Assembly (NCBI GenBank): GCA_001871415.1
Contig: MNWW01000030.1
Coordinates: 1-39,824 of the forward strand
DNA from: Candidatus Woesearchaeota archaeon CG1_02_57_44
Lineage (GTDB): Archaea; Nanobdellota; Nanobdellia; Woesearchaeales; CG1-02-57-44
Direction: 5' to 3'
DNA: 39,824 nucleotides
Of the stretch, positions 32,435-39,708 are shown piece after piece (within the stretch, counting starts at the first letter, position 1; every line of letters begins with the position of its first letter). The notes under the pieces are model-generated. The model saw only the letters and a program-made list of their open reading frames with translations, was not told where the DNA came from and searched no databases. Made by a program: the position numbers and the translations under genes.

Positions 32435-33376
32435 ATGAAATGTCCCATCTGCGGCAGGCTCTCACGCGGGCTCTGCGACGCGTGCCAGCAAAAAGAGGAC
32501 AGCGCAGGCACTCCTGGCAAGAGAAAGGACAAGAAAGGAGGAAAGAAGCAGAGCCGCAAGCCAGTCGAATCGCTCGCTGAGGCCATGCAGCAGGCGTCTG
32601 CAGGGGCTGGCACACCAGAAGACCAAGCGGCTGGCACTGCTGCGGCGATGCGCCAGCCGCGCATCAGGCAATGCACGCGCTGCGGCACATGCTTCCGGGG
32701 CGCGCACAAGGTGAAGAGTCCCGGGCCATCACCGGTCAGGTTCGTCTGCCCGACGTGCTCGCGGCAGACAGGACAGTATTTCGAGGCCATACTGCAGCTA
32801 CGCGGAGACTGGGAAGACGCGGCCAATGAAGCAAGGACACAAGTGCATGTCGCGAAGCAAGTAATGCCCCGCGGCGGCGGCGTAGACCTCTATACGGATG
32901 ACACGTCAAAGACGCGAGCTGTCGCAAAGCGCCTCGCAAAGAAATTTGGAGGCAATGTGGTCGAGACCGCGAAGCTGCACACGCAGGACCATCTCAGCAG
33001 CAAGAAGCTCTATCGCATGACCTTCCTCATCACGGTCCCCCCATTCCACAGCGGTGATATCGTCGCGCTCTCTGATGTCAAAGACAAGGCCCGCGAACCT
33101 ATCATCATCACCAAAGTGGATAAGCACGTGCATGGCACAGGGATCGCCACCGGCAGGCACTACAAAGTGAATCCTGATGAAGCGAAAGAAGGCTTGCCCA
33201 TCGTCAAGACACAGGTCAGCATATCCTCGCCGCGGCTGGAGGTATTGCACCCTGAATCTTACTCCAGCGTCGAGCCAGTGATGCGCGAGGGACAGGAGAT
33301 TGCGATAGTGAAGGACCGGATACGGGTCGTCGTGCATCGTGGCGTGGTCTACGCGGTGCCACGCGACCAGCGATAG
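32435..33376 (+). CDS. nmd3: NMD3 family ribosome-associated protein
   Basis: A 313-residue archaeal NMD3 homologue. The N-terminal zinc site CPICGRLSRGLCDAC (Cys3, Cys6, Cys14, Cys17) is followed by a Lys/Ala-rich insertion (about 21-75) and a second zinc pair, CTRCGTCFRG with VCPTCSRQ. The core includes YFEAILQLRG, GVDLYTDDTSKTRAVAKRLAKKFGG, and SSKKLYRMTFLITVPPFHSGDIV, all typical. In eukaryotes NMD3 is the large-subunit export adaptor; the archaeal version is thought to act in 50S assembly or quality control. The frame opens at 32363, but the MKCPICG start at 32435 fits both the TATA box and the zinc motif. It is convergent with the PPC-domain gene. Confidence 0.92.
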   Translation: MKCPICGRLSRGLCDACQQKEDSAGTPGKRKDKKGGKKQSRKPVESLAEAMQQASAGAGTPEDQAAGTAAAMRQPRIRQCTRCGTCFRGAHKVKSPGPSPVRFVCPTCSRQTGQYFEAILQLRGDWEDAANEARTQVHVAKQVMPRGGGVDLYTDDTSKTRAVAKRLAKKFGGNVVETAKLHTQDHLSSKKLYRMTFLITVPPFHSGDIVALSDVKDKAREPIIITKVDKHVHGTGIATGRHYKVNPDEAKEGLPIVKTQVSISSPRLEVLHPESYSSVEPVMREGQEIAIVKDRIRVVVHRGVVYAVPRDQR

Positions 33377-33406
33377 TCGGCTACCTGATTGCACGGGGAT
33401 GATGAT

Positions 33407-33841
33407 TCATATAGTGAGCAGATTCAGTCCGACACCGTCATTGTATGTCCTCGTGAACGCCGCGTCAATCGGCTTGAGCACTATCTCACACGTCGCGCCG
33501 ACCCTGGCTTCGTTAAGATGCCCGCCGAATGCGCGCATCTCCTTGTCCGTGACCACGATGTGCGCGTGCACGTGGCCGCCCTTGAATCCGGTCACCATGC
33601 CTGAGCAGGACGCTATCTCCAGCGGCGCCTCCAGCTGCTTGCTCGTGTATTTTTTCTCTTCGACGTCATAATGGCCAAGGTCTATCCAATCCACGGCGCC
33701 GATGGCCGTGAAATAGCCTGCCTTAATCTTTTCCATATGCAGGATGCGCTGGACACTGTCGATAAGATTGTCTCCCTTGCTGAGCCTTATCACCAGGATA
33801 GAACCTGGATCCTCCATCTCTATCTTGAAGCGTTTGTACAT
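33407..33841 (-). CDS. PPC/DUF296 domain protein
   Basis: A 144-residue stand-alone PPC (DUF296) domain protein. The family pattern is visible: SILVIRLSKGDNLIDSVQRI, IKAGYFTAIGAVDWIDLGHY, the metal-type histidines in GGHVHAHIVVTD, and GGHLNEARVGATCEIVL. In plants the domain is part of AT-hook DNA-binding proteins; prokaryotic versions form trimers, and their role is not settled. A GGGGGTATC site about 4 nt before the ATG is a possible ribosome-binding site, and an AACTAATTAAG element (33916-33926) about 80 nt upstream could be its TATA box with a leader of about 50 nt. No upstream in-frame start codon is seen near the ATG. Confidence 0.88.
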   Translation of the reverse strand: MYKRFKIEMEDPGSILVIRLSKGDNLIDSVQRILHMEKIKAGYFTAIGAVDWIDLGHYDVEEKKYTSKQLEAPLEIASCSGMVTGFKGGHVHAHIVVTDKEMRAFGGHLNEARVGATCEIVLKPIDAAFTRTYNDGVGLNLLTI

Positions 33842-33990
33842 GATGATACCCCCTGCACGCGCCTTGCTGCTGGCTTTCGCACGCGACGCGCCACAATGGT
33901 GGTCTGCCGCGCACGCTTAATTAGTTTGCGGCCGTGATGACACAAGCACCTATCATGCGTAGGGGGATGGTCACCGTCTCTGGCCGCAGG

Positions 33991-34992
33991 TCATGCAGTC
34001 CTATAGGACCTTGCACCCAACACCTTCGCTAGTCTCTGGTCAGCGTCACGCGTCAGGCCCCAGTCGTCGTGGCCATTCTTGAACTCGTAGACAGCCATGA
34101 CATCGCGGACGATGCCTTTGCCGAGAATCTCAAGCCAGGAAGTGAAGGGCGCATCACCCTGCCCGATGGGCAGTCCCTCATCCGCTTTCGTCGGACCGGA
34201 CGCATCGCTGATGTGGATGATGCCCAGGCGAGGAGCGATCACCTGCAGGACACATCCTGCCCAGCACTCAGGATAGCGCGACATGGTCGGGGTCAGGTAA
34301 GAACGGGGGGCAGACGGATGCCTGGCGCACCTGCGCATCTCCCCGGTCCTCGCATGCTCGTACATACGGAAGTGCGCCAGGTCTATATTGAGCAGGACGT
34401 CTCCCGGGGAGTCGAGCATGTCCCGCGGGTCAAGGTCCAGCACGCCCTGCATGCCGCCATGGTCAGGCGGATTATTCTCGCGGACGATGCTCGCCGGGAC
34501 ACCATACCTGGACGCGCAATAAGAGGCTGCGGACACAAGGTCGCCCAGCGCCTTCCTTGCGCGCATGCCTCTTCGGGCACGCATACTGCCCGGGTCCTGC
34601 CCCTCCTGCATCAGGCCCAGCAGATGGATATTAAAGTAGAGTTGGGTCGCGCCGATGGCCTGCGCCACCATCCCGCCCTCGTCCATGGAGTCGAGTATCA
34701 GGCCTTCGACATACACCCCCTCGGGCGATCCCAGATCGTAGCGCAACGCGTCGATGGTGTCAAGCCTGTCGGGCAGCGGCATATGGACACACAGGTGCGT
34801 GATGTCCGGTTTGCCGACCGTGGCCCAGGAACTGACCACGGCCTTCGCGCGCTCTTCGGCTGGGAACTGATAGAGGGATTCAAGCGCGTGCAGCTCCAGG
34901 CCGCTGAAGCCAAGCTGGCCCGCCAAGGTCAGCGCAGGGATAAGCTGACTGTACACCGCGGCACACTTGACACTGCGGATGAAATCCGACAT
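33991..34992 (-). CDS. TIM-barrel sugar-phosphate isomerase/epimerase-like protein
   Basis: A 333-residue protein resembling the xylose-isomerase-like/AP endonuclease 2 TIM-barrel superfamily: AGQLGFSGLELHALESLY (strand-helix with Gly-Glu), THLCVHMPLPDRLDTIDAL, ASIVRENNPPDHGGMQGVL (metal-ligand Glu position), LLNIDLAHFRMYEHA (Asp-His), GIIHISDASGPTKADEGLPIGQGD (His, Asp, and the closing G-x-G) and VYEFKNGHDDWG (Glu). These correspond to typical metal ligands, so an isomerase/epimerase or related metal enzyme is likely, but the substrate cannot be told. The frame opens at 35451 over the rtcA gene; the real start is the ATG at 34992. It is fixed by the TATA-like box GATTTTTTGAAG (35013-35024) about 27 nt upstream. 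Confidence 0.8.
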   Translation of the reverse strand: MSDFIRSVKCAAVYSQLIPALTLAGQLGFSGLELHALESLYQFPAEERAKAVVSSWATVGKPDITHLCVHMPLPDRLDTIDALRYDLGSPEGVYVEGLILDSMDEGGMVAQAIGATQLYFNIHLLGLMQEGQDPGSMRARRGMRARKALGDLVSAASYCASRYGVPASIVRENNPPDHGGMQGVLDLDPRDMLDSPGDVLLNIDLAHFRMYEHARTGEMRRCARHPSAPRSYLTPTMSRYPECWAGCVLQVIAPRLGIIHISDASGPTKADEGLPIGQGDAPFTSWLEILGKGIVRDVMAVYEFKNGHDDWGLTRDADQRLAKVLGARSYRTA

Positions 34993-35012
34993 GAGCGTGG
35001 GATACCAGGTTA

Positions 35013-35024
35013 CTTCAAAAAATC
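35013..35024 (-). promoter_or_regulatory. TATA-like box for TIM-barrel gene
   Basis: GATTTTTTGAAG on the minus strand, centred about 27 nt before the ATG at 34992. The divergent rtcA start lies 74 nt away. Confidence 0.45.
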
Positions 35025-35046
35025 GACGGGAAAGATTATTATGCTG

Positions 35047-35055
35047 GGTGGTGAT
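35047..35055 (+). promoter_or_regulatory. Shine-Dalgarno site for rtcA (GGTGGTGAT)
   Basis: GGTGGTGAT lies 10 nt before the ATG at 35066. An intervening ATG at 35059 is out of frame. The site supports the MLTLDGS start. Confidence 0.5.
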
Positions 35056-35065
35056 AGTATGCTGT

Positions 35066-36145
35066 ATGCTCACGCTCGATGGCAGCAGGTACGAGGGCGG
35101 CGGCCAGATGCTGCGCACGGCCATGGCGCTCTCCTGCCTCACGGGCAAGGATTTCCGGATGATGAATATACGGGCGGGCAGGAACAAGCCAGGCCTGAAG
35201 ATGCAGCATGTCACGGCAGGCAAACTGCTGATGAAACTCTGCGACGCGAAATGCGCCGGGTTCTTTGAGGGCAGCATGGAGATAGAATTCTTCCCGGGCA
35301 AGCCCGTCGGCGGCGTCGTTGCTGTGGACATCGGCACCGCGGGGTCGGTGACGCTCCTCTTGCAGTCCGTGCTGCTGCCCTGCTGCTTCGCGGAAAAGCG
35401 TACGATACTACGGATAACCGGTGGCACCGATGTCGCCTGGAGCATGAGCAATGATTATTTTGCTCATGTGGTGCTACCGTACTATCGGCAATATGCGGAC
35501 ATCGAGTATTCGGTCGAGCGCAGAGGATTCTATCCTGTGGGCGGCGGACAGGTGAGCATCAAGATTGTGCCCAAGCACGGACTGCATGAGTTCGGCAGTG
35601 TCGATGCGCTGCGGGCCCACCTGCAACCACTGCTGGTGGTGGAACGGGGCAGGCTGTTCTCCATCAAGCTGATGGCATCCGCGTCGTCGGACCTTGCGGC
35701 GCACAAGGTCGCTGAGCAGCAGGCGGAAGCAGCGCGCATACGGCTCGTCAGCAAAAGCACAGTTGACGTGCGTCATTCCTACGGCCCCACGGACTGCCCC
35801 GGCAGCGTGCTCTTTGGCATGGCATTGTTCTCTGCAGCAGCTGATGAGCCGCGCGAGCCTGTCCGGACAGGAGTCGATGTCCTTGGCGATGGACTGCATC
35901 CTGAAGAGGTCGGCAAGAAAGTAGCAGAGCTCCTGCTGGGGGTCATCGACTCTGGGACGCTCGATCCGCACATCGGCGATAATCTCGTGCCGCTGGTCGG
36001 GCTTGCTGGTGGGCAGGTGCGTTGTCCTGTGACGTCGCATGCCAAAGCGAACGCGCACGTGTGCGAGCAGTTCCTAGGCGGGAAATTCAATCTCTCGGAC
36101 GGGATAGCATATGAGGCTCCTACCGGAAGCGTGGATGAAGCATGA
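35066..36145 (+). CDS. rtcA: RNA 3'-terminal phosphate cyclase
   Basis: A 359-residue RtcA, which converts RNA 3'-phosphate ends to 2',3'-cyclic phosphate with ATP through a covalent His-AMP. Motifs are LDGSRYEGGGQMLRTAMALS at the N-terminus, IRAGRNKPGLKMQHV, GTAGSVTLLLQSVLLPCC, RGFYPVGGGQVSIKI and the C-terminal DNLVPLVGLAGG. These are followed by the SHAKANAHV segment with the expected nucleophile histidine. Length is normal (about 340-360). The frame extends to 34967, but MLTLDGS at 35066 matches the family start and has a Shine-Dalgarno site. Its stop overlaps the ATG of a small membrane protein gene. Confidence 0.95.
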   Translation: MLTLDGSRYEGGGQMLRTAMALSCLTGKDFRMMNIRAGRNKPGLKMQHVTAGKLLMKLCDAKCAGFFEGSMEIEFFPGKPVGGVVAVDIGTAGSVTLLLQSVLLPCCFAEKRTILRITGGTDVAWSMSNDYFAHVVLPYYRQYADIEYSVERRGFYPVGGGQVSIKIVPKHGLHEFGSVDALRAHLQPLLVVERGRLFSIKLMASASSDLAAHKVAEQQAEAARIRLVSKSTVDVRHSYGPTDCPGSVLFGMALFSAAADEPREPVRTGVDVLGDGLHPEEVGKKVAELLLGVIDSGTLDPHIGDNLVPLVGLAGGQVRCPVTSHAKANAHVCEQFLGGKFNLSDGIAYEAPTGSVDEA

Positions 36146-36306
36146 GCATCCGCGTGGATATGCGAGGGAAGTGGCTGTCGCTCGCGCTGATACTGCTGGA
36201 CGGGGCGCTGCTCTTGTATGGCTTCATGTTCGGCGGGCTTCTGTTCATTGTGGTCGGGCTCGCGCTCGCGTGGGTGCTCGGGAGGATGTGGAAGGGCAAG
36301 CAGTGA
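36142..36306 (+). CDS. Small membrane protein coupled to rtcA, 54 aa
   Basis: A 54-residue ORF: the basic start MSIRVDMRGKW, then two close hydrophobic segments (LSLALILLDGALLLYGFMF and GGLLFIVVGLALAWVLG) and the basic end RMWKGKQ. Its ATG overlaps the rtcA stop (ATGA), so translation is probably coupled. Codon use matches neighbouring genes. I do not recognise a family. The topology, two helices with a tight Gly-Gly turn and basic ends on the same side, suggests a membrane hairpin. It is shorter than most gene callers accept. Confidence 0.65.
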   Translation: MSIRVDMRGKWLSLALILLDGALLLYGFMFGGLLFIVVGLALAWVLGRMWKGKQ

Positions 36307-36404
36307 AAGCTGTTGTCCGCCACACGCTCATCCTTGGTCCGCCCGCTTTCTCGCTTCACTGGTCTTTGGATGGGATGGCGCCTTGAGCCCATACTACTTC
36401 CTTT

Positions 36405-36674
36405 CTATCGCCACTCCAGCAGTGTCGTCTGCACGCCTTGCTGGCGCGGGGGAAGTGGTATGAGGAGGAGCGACGCTCGCTTCGCCGCGAAGTCCGCCGC
36501 GCGCAGGCACAGGTGCAATGAGCGCTTGCGACGCTTCCTCACCACGTCCATGCGCACCCAGCCATGCCGGGTCAGGACGTGCAGGATGATCGCGACACGC
36601 TCCAGACGATGATTAAAGTCCTGCCTGAAGCGCATGCGGTCGTTGGGAAGACTATAGGTCAGACAGATGACCAT
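36405..36674 (-). CDS. Possible basic hypothetical protein, 89 aa
   Basis: A candidate gene. The 89-residue frame is rich in Arg/Leu (DRMRFRQDFNHRLERVAIILHV, VVRKRRKRSLHLCLRAADF) and uses GC-ending codons like its neighbours. Its ATG overlaps the stop of the tiny upstream ORF (TGATG), consistent with coupled translation. I recognise no family, and the plus strand here has only unconvincing frames. It could be a remnant of a longer gene or a small basic, possibly nucleic-acid-binding protein. Confidence 0.4.
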   Translation of the reverse strand: MVICLTYSLPNDRMRFRQDFNHRLERVAIILHVLTRHGWVRMDVVRKRRKRSLHLCLRAADFAAKRASLLLIPLPPRQQGVQTTLLEWR

Positions 36675-36757
36675 CAGGACTCACCCATGCATGATAAGAG
36701 AAGCCTGAGGGGGAGCAGGATGACCGCGAGAAATGCCACCTTGAAGCACTGCATAGT
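36674..36757 (-). CDS. Possible tiny membrane peptide, 27 codons
   Basis: MQCFKVAFLAVILLPLRLLL followed by SCMGES and a stop that overlaps the next ATG. It is a single hydrophobic helix. A GCTATATCC element (36786-36794) is centred about 33 nt upstream, fitting a short leader. Evidence is limited to the promoter-like box, hydrophobicity and coupling. Confidence 0.3.
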   Translation of the reverse strand, partial: TMQCFKVAFLAVILLPLRLLLSCMGES

Positions 36758-36937
36758 CAGACTGCCGGAGAGCCGTGCCGGGTCAGGATATAGCATGGCC
36801 ATGGTGTCAGCATCCTTCGGCCGGGTACCGGTAGATGGACAGCAACAGCATGCTGCAGAATCCCCGCACGATGAACCACTCAAGACCGTCTTTGACCTTC
36901 CGGCTTCGCTTGCCGCGCTCGCGCTTTGACAGCGGTC
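36758..36937. other. Intergenic stretch downstream of the AAA+ operon
   Basis: I see no convincing gene here. The only feature is the TATA-like GCTATATCC (36786-36794, minus sense) that may serve the tiny coupled ORFs. Confidence 0.3.
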
Positions 36938-38374
36938 TCATCCGAACATGACCTTGGGGGGCTCTATGAGAGCGCGGTATGAATCGTCAGGGATATAGCC
37001 AAGCTCCAGATACTGCACCATCAGCTCCTCCCAGACCCTGTCCAGCTCCCGATAGGAGCCGCCTTCGAGGCGACGCGAGAGCATCTCGATATCCAGACCG
37101 GGGATATGCTCACGGGTCTTCTCCGTGAGATACTGCACCCGCTCCTCATGAGTCGGCAAGGGAAACTCTATCTCGACAAAACGGTCGCGAAACGCGGGGT
37201 TGAAGCGCTGCGGCTCGTTCATGGATAATATCAGCGTCCCCTTGAAACTGCGCTTGAATGCACTGTCCAGAAGCTCCTGAAAATCACCCACGAGAAAAGT
37301 ATCCTCGCCGTATCTGTGATTGCCGAAGAGTTTCTCGGCCTCGTCAATGAAGACTATGGCGTTCGGGTGCGTCTCAACCAGACTGATGACCCGTCGCAAT
37401 ACGACCAGAGGATACTGCTTCAGCTTGTCTGATTTGAGCAAAACAAGCGGGCTCTTGAGCTCGCCCGCGATGGCCCTTGCCGTGAATGTCTTTCCTGTGC
37501 CAGCAGGCCCATGGAACAGAAAAAAACAAGAGGTCCTGATTCCCAATGCCTGCGCCCTCACAGACTCCTTCCTGAGCACACAGATGCGCCTCACTGCCCG
37601 CAGCACATCCTTCTTGCCTATCAGGTCAGATAATCCCTGCTTAATGTCACGCAACATATCAAAGTCATCGGGCACACCAAATATCTCATGCATCGCCTTT
37701 CGCAATGTCTTCGCGGTGATGGCATCGGCATATAATGACGCCTGGAAGATGACACGGTCCAAGGCGTCATAACTTTGCTCGTCGGCCGCGTTGACCAGCA
37801 ATGATGCCTGCCTTGCGGACAGCTGTGGGTGGAACAGACGCAGATATCTGAGGCGCTGGGATCTGGAGGGAAGGTCGAATGGCACTGACTCATCCCCACT
37901 GATAACCATTTGCTCTGACTGCACCACAAATAGTGGGATGCCCCGGTGTCGTGATTCTCTCTTTATCCGCAGGAATAACTGCGCAGCCCTATAGAAATCT
38001 GGTGACTCGTTATCCCCAGCGAAGTGTGGTACTGCACCAAGAAAGATAATACCATTCATCTTGGGTACGCAGTCAAGCAGTTCCGTGAGCGTCTGACATT
38101 GGATGCCCATGCCCGGAAGGCCAATCGTTGCGACAGGAGCTAGTGTCCGGGCAAGAGCTTTTGCGAGCAATATTGAACCAGAGCCTTCGTACCTTGTAAA
38201 TGCCAGTTGGCTTACTGGACTTGTACCCAGGCGCTCTGGATGGGACAAGAGCAACTTGTAGTGCTCAGGGATATTGCAGAGCTCAAGGGCCTGCGCGACG
38301 GAGAGGTCTGGATCCGCTCGCTGATACCCCTGCCCATCAGGACGGGAGGGAAGTGGCTCATCAGGAGATCTCAT
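36938..38374 (-). CDS. Tandem AAA+ ATPase with degenerate first domain
   Basis: A 478-residue protein with two AAA-type domains. D2 (about 255-478) is intact: Walker A HGPAGTGKTFTARAIAGE with Lys295, Walker B IVFIDEAEKLFG with Asp344/Glu345, sensor-1 ILSMNEPQRF, and RDRFVEIEFPLPTHEERVQYL with candidate arginine fingers. D1 (about 56-245) has the AAA outline but not the active residues: RYEGSGSILLAKALA in place of GPPGTGKTLLAKALA, NGIIFLGAVPHF in place of IIFIDEID, then PFDLPSRSQRLRYLRLFHP. D1 is therefore probably a structural or nucleotide-sensing domain. A remodelling ATPase of the Cdc48-like class is likely; its substrate is unknown. Start at 38374 overlaps the upstream stop (ATGA); the frame opening at 38437 lies inside that gene. 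Confidence 0.88.
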   Translation of the reverse strand: MRSPDEPLPSRPDGQGYQRADPDLSVAQALELCNIPEHYKLLLSHPERLGTSPVSQLAFTRYEGSGSILLAKALARTLAPVATIGLPGMGIQCQTLTELLDCVPKMNGIIFLGAVPHFAGDNESPDFYRAAQLFLRIKRESRHRGIPLFVVQSEQMVISGDESVPFDLPSRSQRLRYLRLFHPQLSARQASLLVNAADEQSYDALDRVIFQASLYADAITAKTLRKAMHEIFGVPDDFDMLRDIKQGLSDLIGKKDVLRAVRRICVLRKESVRAQALGIRTSCFFLFHGPAGTGKTFTARAIAGELKSPLVLLKSDKLKQYPLVVLRRVISLVETHPNAIVFIDEAEKLFGNHRYGEDTFLVGDFQELLDSAFKRSFKGTLILSMNEPQRFNPAFRDRFVEIEFPLPTHEERVQYLTEKTREHIPGLDIEMLSRRLEGGSYRELDRVWEELMVQYLELGYIPDDSYRALIEPPKVMFG

Positions 38375-38997
38375 CTCACTTCCTCTTTGGGCGTCAGCTT
38401 CGCGCCCAGATATTTCTTCTTCAGCCACGGCGCGCAATACATGGGCACCTTGGATTCGGTCACAGGACCATTCACCAGTATGATGTCAGCGTCAATTGGG
38501 TCATCAGACTCCTGTATCTCGATGCGCCCGGCTTCCACGAGCGTGATGAGCGCTGCCATGTCCCAAGTGGAGGACGCCAGCTGATTCTTCATGGCCACAG
38601 CAAGGGACATGACGAAGCGGCGCACATCATCCGGCTCACGCGCTATCGCCTGCATGACCTTGGGATAGTCCCACATGCGATGGTGCGCGAGGTCATAGTC
38701 GCCCTCTGCGTCCTGCTCATCGAGGACCTGCTTTGGCAGGCACAGGAAGAGCGCAATCGCCTCCTCCTGAAGCTCTGGACTGTGCACCCATGCTGAGTCA
38801 CCGTCATCAGTGGGAGGCTCCTCACAGCCCTCAGGAAGGATGGCATAGCAGTAATTGCTGCCCTCTGCCTTGAACGGCGGCTTGCCGCGCACCACTCTCG
38901 CGCTGTCGGCCTTCTCAGCCAGACCTATATCGCCGCCCAATGCCCTATACTGCTCGATGAATCGCTCTGCTTCTTGGTCCATGATAGCATCTGTCAT
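38371..38997 (-). CDS. Hypothetical acidic protein in operon with AAA+ ATPase, 208 aa
   Basis: I do not recognise this protein. It has 208 residues and is acidic, with no signal peptide or membrane segment. It has an N-terminal helix (DQEAERFIEQYRALGGDIGLAEK), a SNYCYAILPEGCEEPPTDDGD segment, a helical middle (PELQEEAIALFLCLPKQVLDEQ, VMQAIAREPDDVRRFVMSLAVAM), and a C-terminal part with WDMAALITLVEAGRIEIQE and a basic end (WLKKKYLGAKLTPKEEVR). Its stop overlaps the AAA+ start, so the two products are probably made together; an adaptor or substrate role is possible but is inference. A GAAATATATATTAAAC element lies 10-25 nt upstream, so the true start may be the ATG at 38997 or the methionine at 38982. 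Confidence 0.72.
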   Translation of the reverse strand: MTDAIMDQEAERFIEQYRALGGDIGLAEKADSARVVRGKPPFKAEGSNYCYAILPEGCEEPPTDDGDSAWVHSPELQEEAIALFLCLPKQVLDEQDAEGDYDLAHHRMWDYPKVMQAIAREPDDVRRFVMSLAVAMKNQLASSTWDMAALITLVEAGRIEIQESDDPIDADIILVNGPVTESKVPMYCAPWLKKKYLGAKLTPKEEVR

Positions 38998-39108
38998 GTA
39001 TCCTGTTTAATATATATTTCTATATTCCAGTAGAATAATTTAAATAATAGTATAATCTACCATCAAGTGATGGAAAACCTTTTAACCTCCCCTGATGACC
39101 AGCGATGC
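38998..39108. promoter_or_regulatory. AT-rich divergent promoter region with candidate operator
   Basis: A 111-bp AT-rich spacer between the AAA+ operon and the CARF-like regulator. It holds TATA-like elements for the minus strand (ATATATTAAAC, about 39005-39015) and the plus strand (CCTTTTAACC, 39078-39087, about 26 nt before the ATG at 39109), plus a further AATTTAAATAA at 39036-39046. The perfect palindrome CCATCA-AG-TGATGG (39060-39073) sits just upstream of the regulator's TATA box, a good operator position. Confidence 0.55.
39060..39073. repeat. 14-bp palindrome, candidate operator
   Basis: CCATCA-AG-TGATGG, perfect 6-bp arms separated by 2 bp, immediately upstream of the BRE/TATA region of the winged-helix regulator gene. 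Autoregulation is plausible. Confidence 0.45.
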
Positions 39109-39708
39109 ATGGGGAAGAAGGTATTGATAGCATCGCTTTATTCCGCAGACCCGGTCATCTTGGCTGTGACGCGACTGGGCGCTGAACGGCTCATCCTCCT
39201 GGTGGATGATGACGCCAACAAGGAGCAGGAGAAGTCACTAAAGCTCATCCAGGACTCGCTGGGAAGGGTCATCGACGTCAAGACTGTCAAGGTCGGCACG
39301 TACGACGTGCTGGGCACGGCCCGGAAGGTGGCTGAGGTCATCATGATGCAGCCCAGCGAAGACTGGATATACGTCAATGTCACGGGCGGCAGGAAGACCA
39401 AGGCATTGGGATTGCTGTATGGAGCATACGCCAGAGCTGAACGAGTGCGCAAGATCGCCTATAACGCCGACGACAAGAAGACCGTCGTGTACCTGCCCAA
39501 GATGGGCTATAACCTGAAAGACAGCGAGAAGACGGTCCTTGACGCGGTGGCGTCAGGCAGGTACACTACGCTTGCGGCTCTCGCCGAAGGCGTCGATATC
39601 TCACGCGCCATGCTGTATCGCAATGTCAAGGAGCTGGAGGCGAACGGATACCTCGACATGACGGATGGGATCAGATTGACGATGGCTGGAGAATTGGTGA
39701 GGGTGTGA
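39109..39708 (+). CDS. CARF-like winged-helix transcriptional regulator (Csa3 / HFX_2341-like)
   Basis: A 199-residue two-domain regulator. Residues 1-125 form a Rossmann-like CARF-type sensor: KKVLIASLYSADPVILAVTR, RLILLVDDDANKEQEKSLKLI, VKVGTYDVLGTARKVAEVI, and the ligand-pocket motif IYVNVTGGRKTKALGLLYG. Residues about 135-199 form a winged helix (LKDSEKTVLDAVASGRYTTLAALAEG, SRAMLYRNVKELEANGYLDM). The arrangement matches Csa3 and the related HFX_2341 (DUF6293) regulators. CARF domains bind cyclic oligoadenylates or related nucleotides. No cas gene or CRISPR array is visible in the window. The frame opens at 39067, but a TATA box at 39078-39087 makes the ATG at 39109 the leaderless start. 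Its stop overlaps the next ATG. Confidence 0.85.
   Translation: MGKKVLIASLYSADPVILAVTRLGAERLILLVDDDANKEQEKSLKLIQDSLGRVIDVKTVKVGTYDVLGTARKVAEVIMMQPSEDWIYVNVTGGRKTKALGLLYGAYARAERVRKIAYNADDKKTVVYLPKMGYNLKDSEKTVLDAVASGRYTTLAALAEGVDISRAMLYRNVKELEANGYLDMTDGIRLTMAGELVRV

Noticed and set aside
34069-35268. 399-codon plus-strand open frame over the TIM-barrel gene
   Set aside because: It is the antisense shadow of a recognisable protein and also runs into rtcA out of frame.
34993-35451. N-terminal extension of the TIM-barrel frame
   Set aside because: It lies antisense to rtcA and upstream of the TATA-like box, and does not resemble the family.
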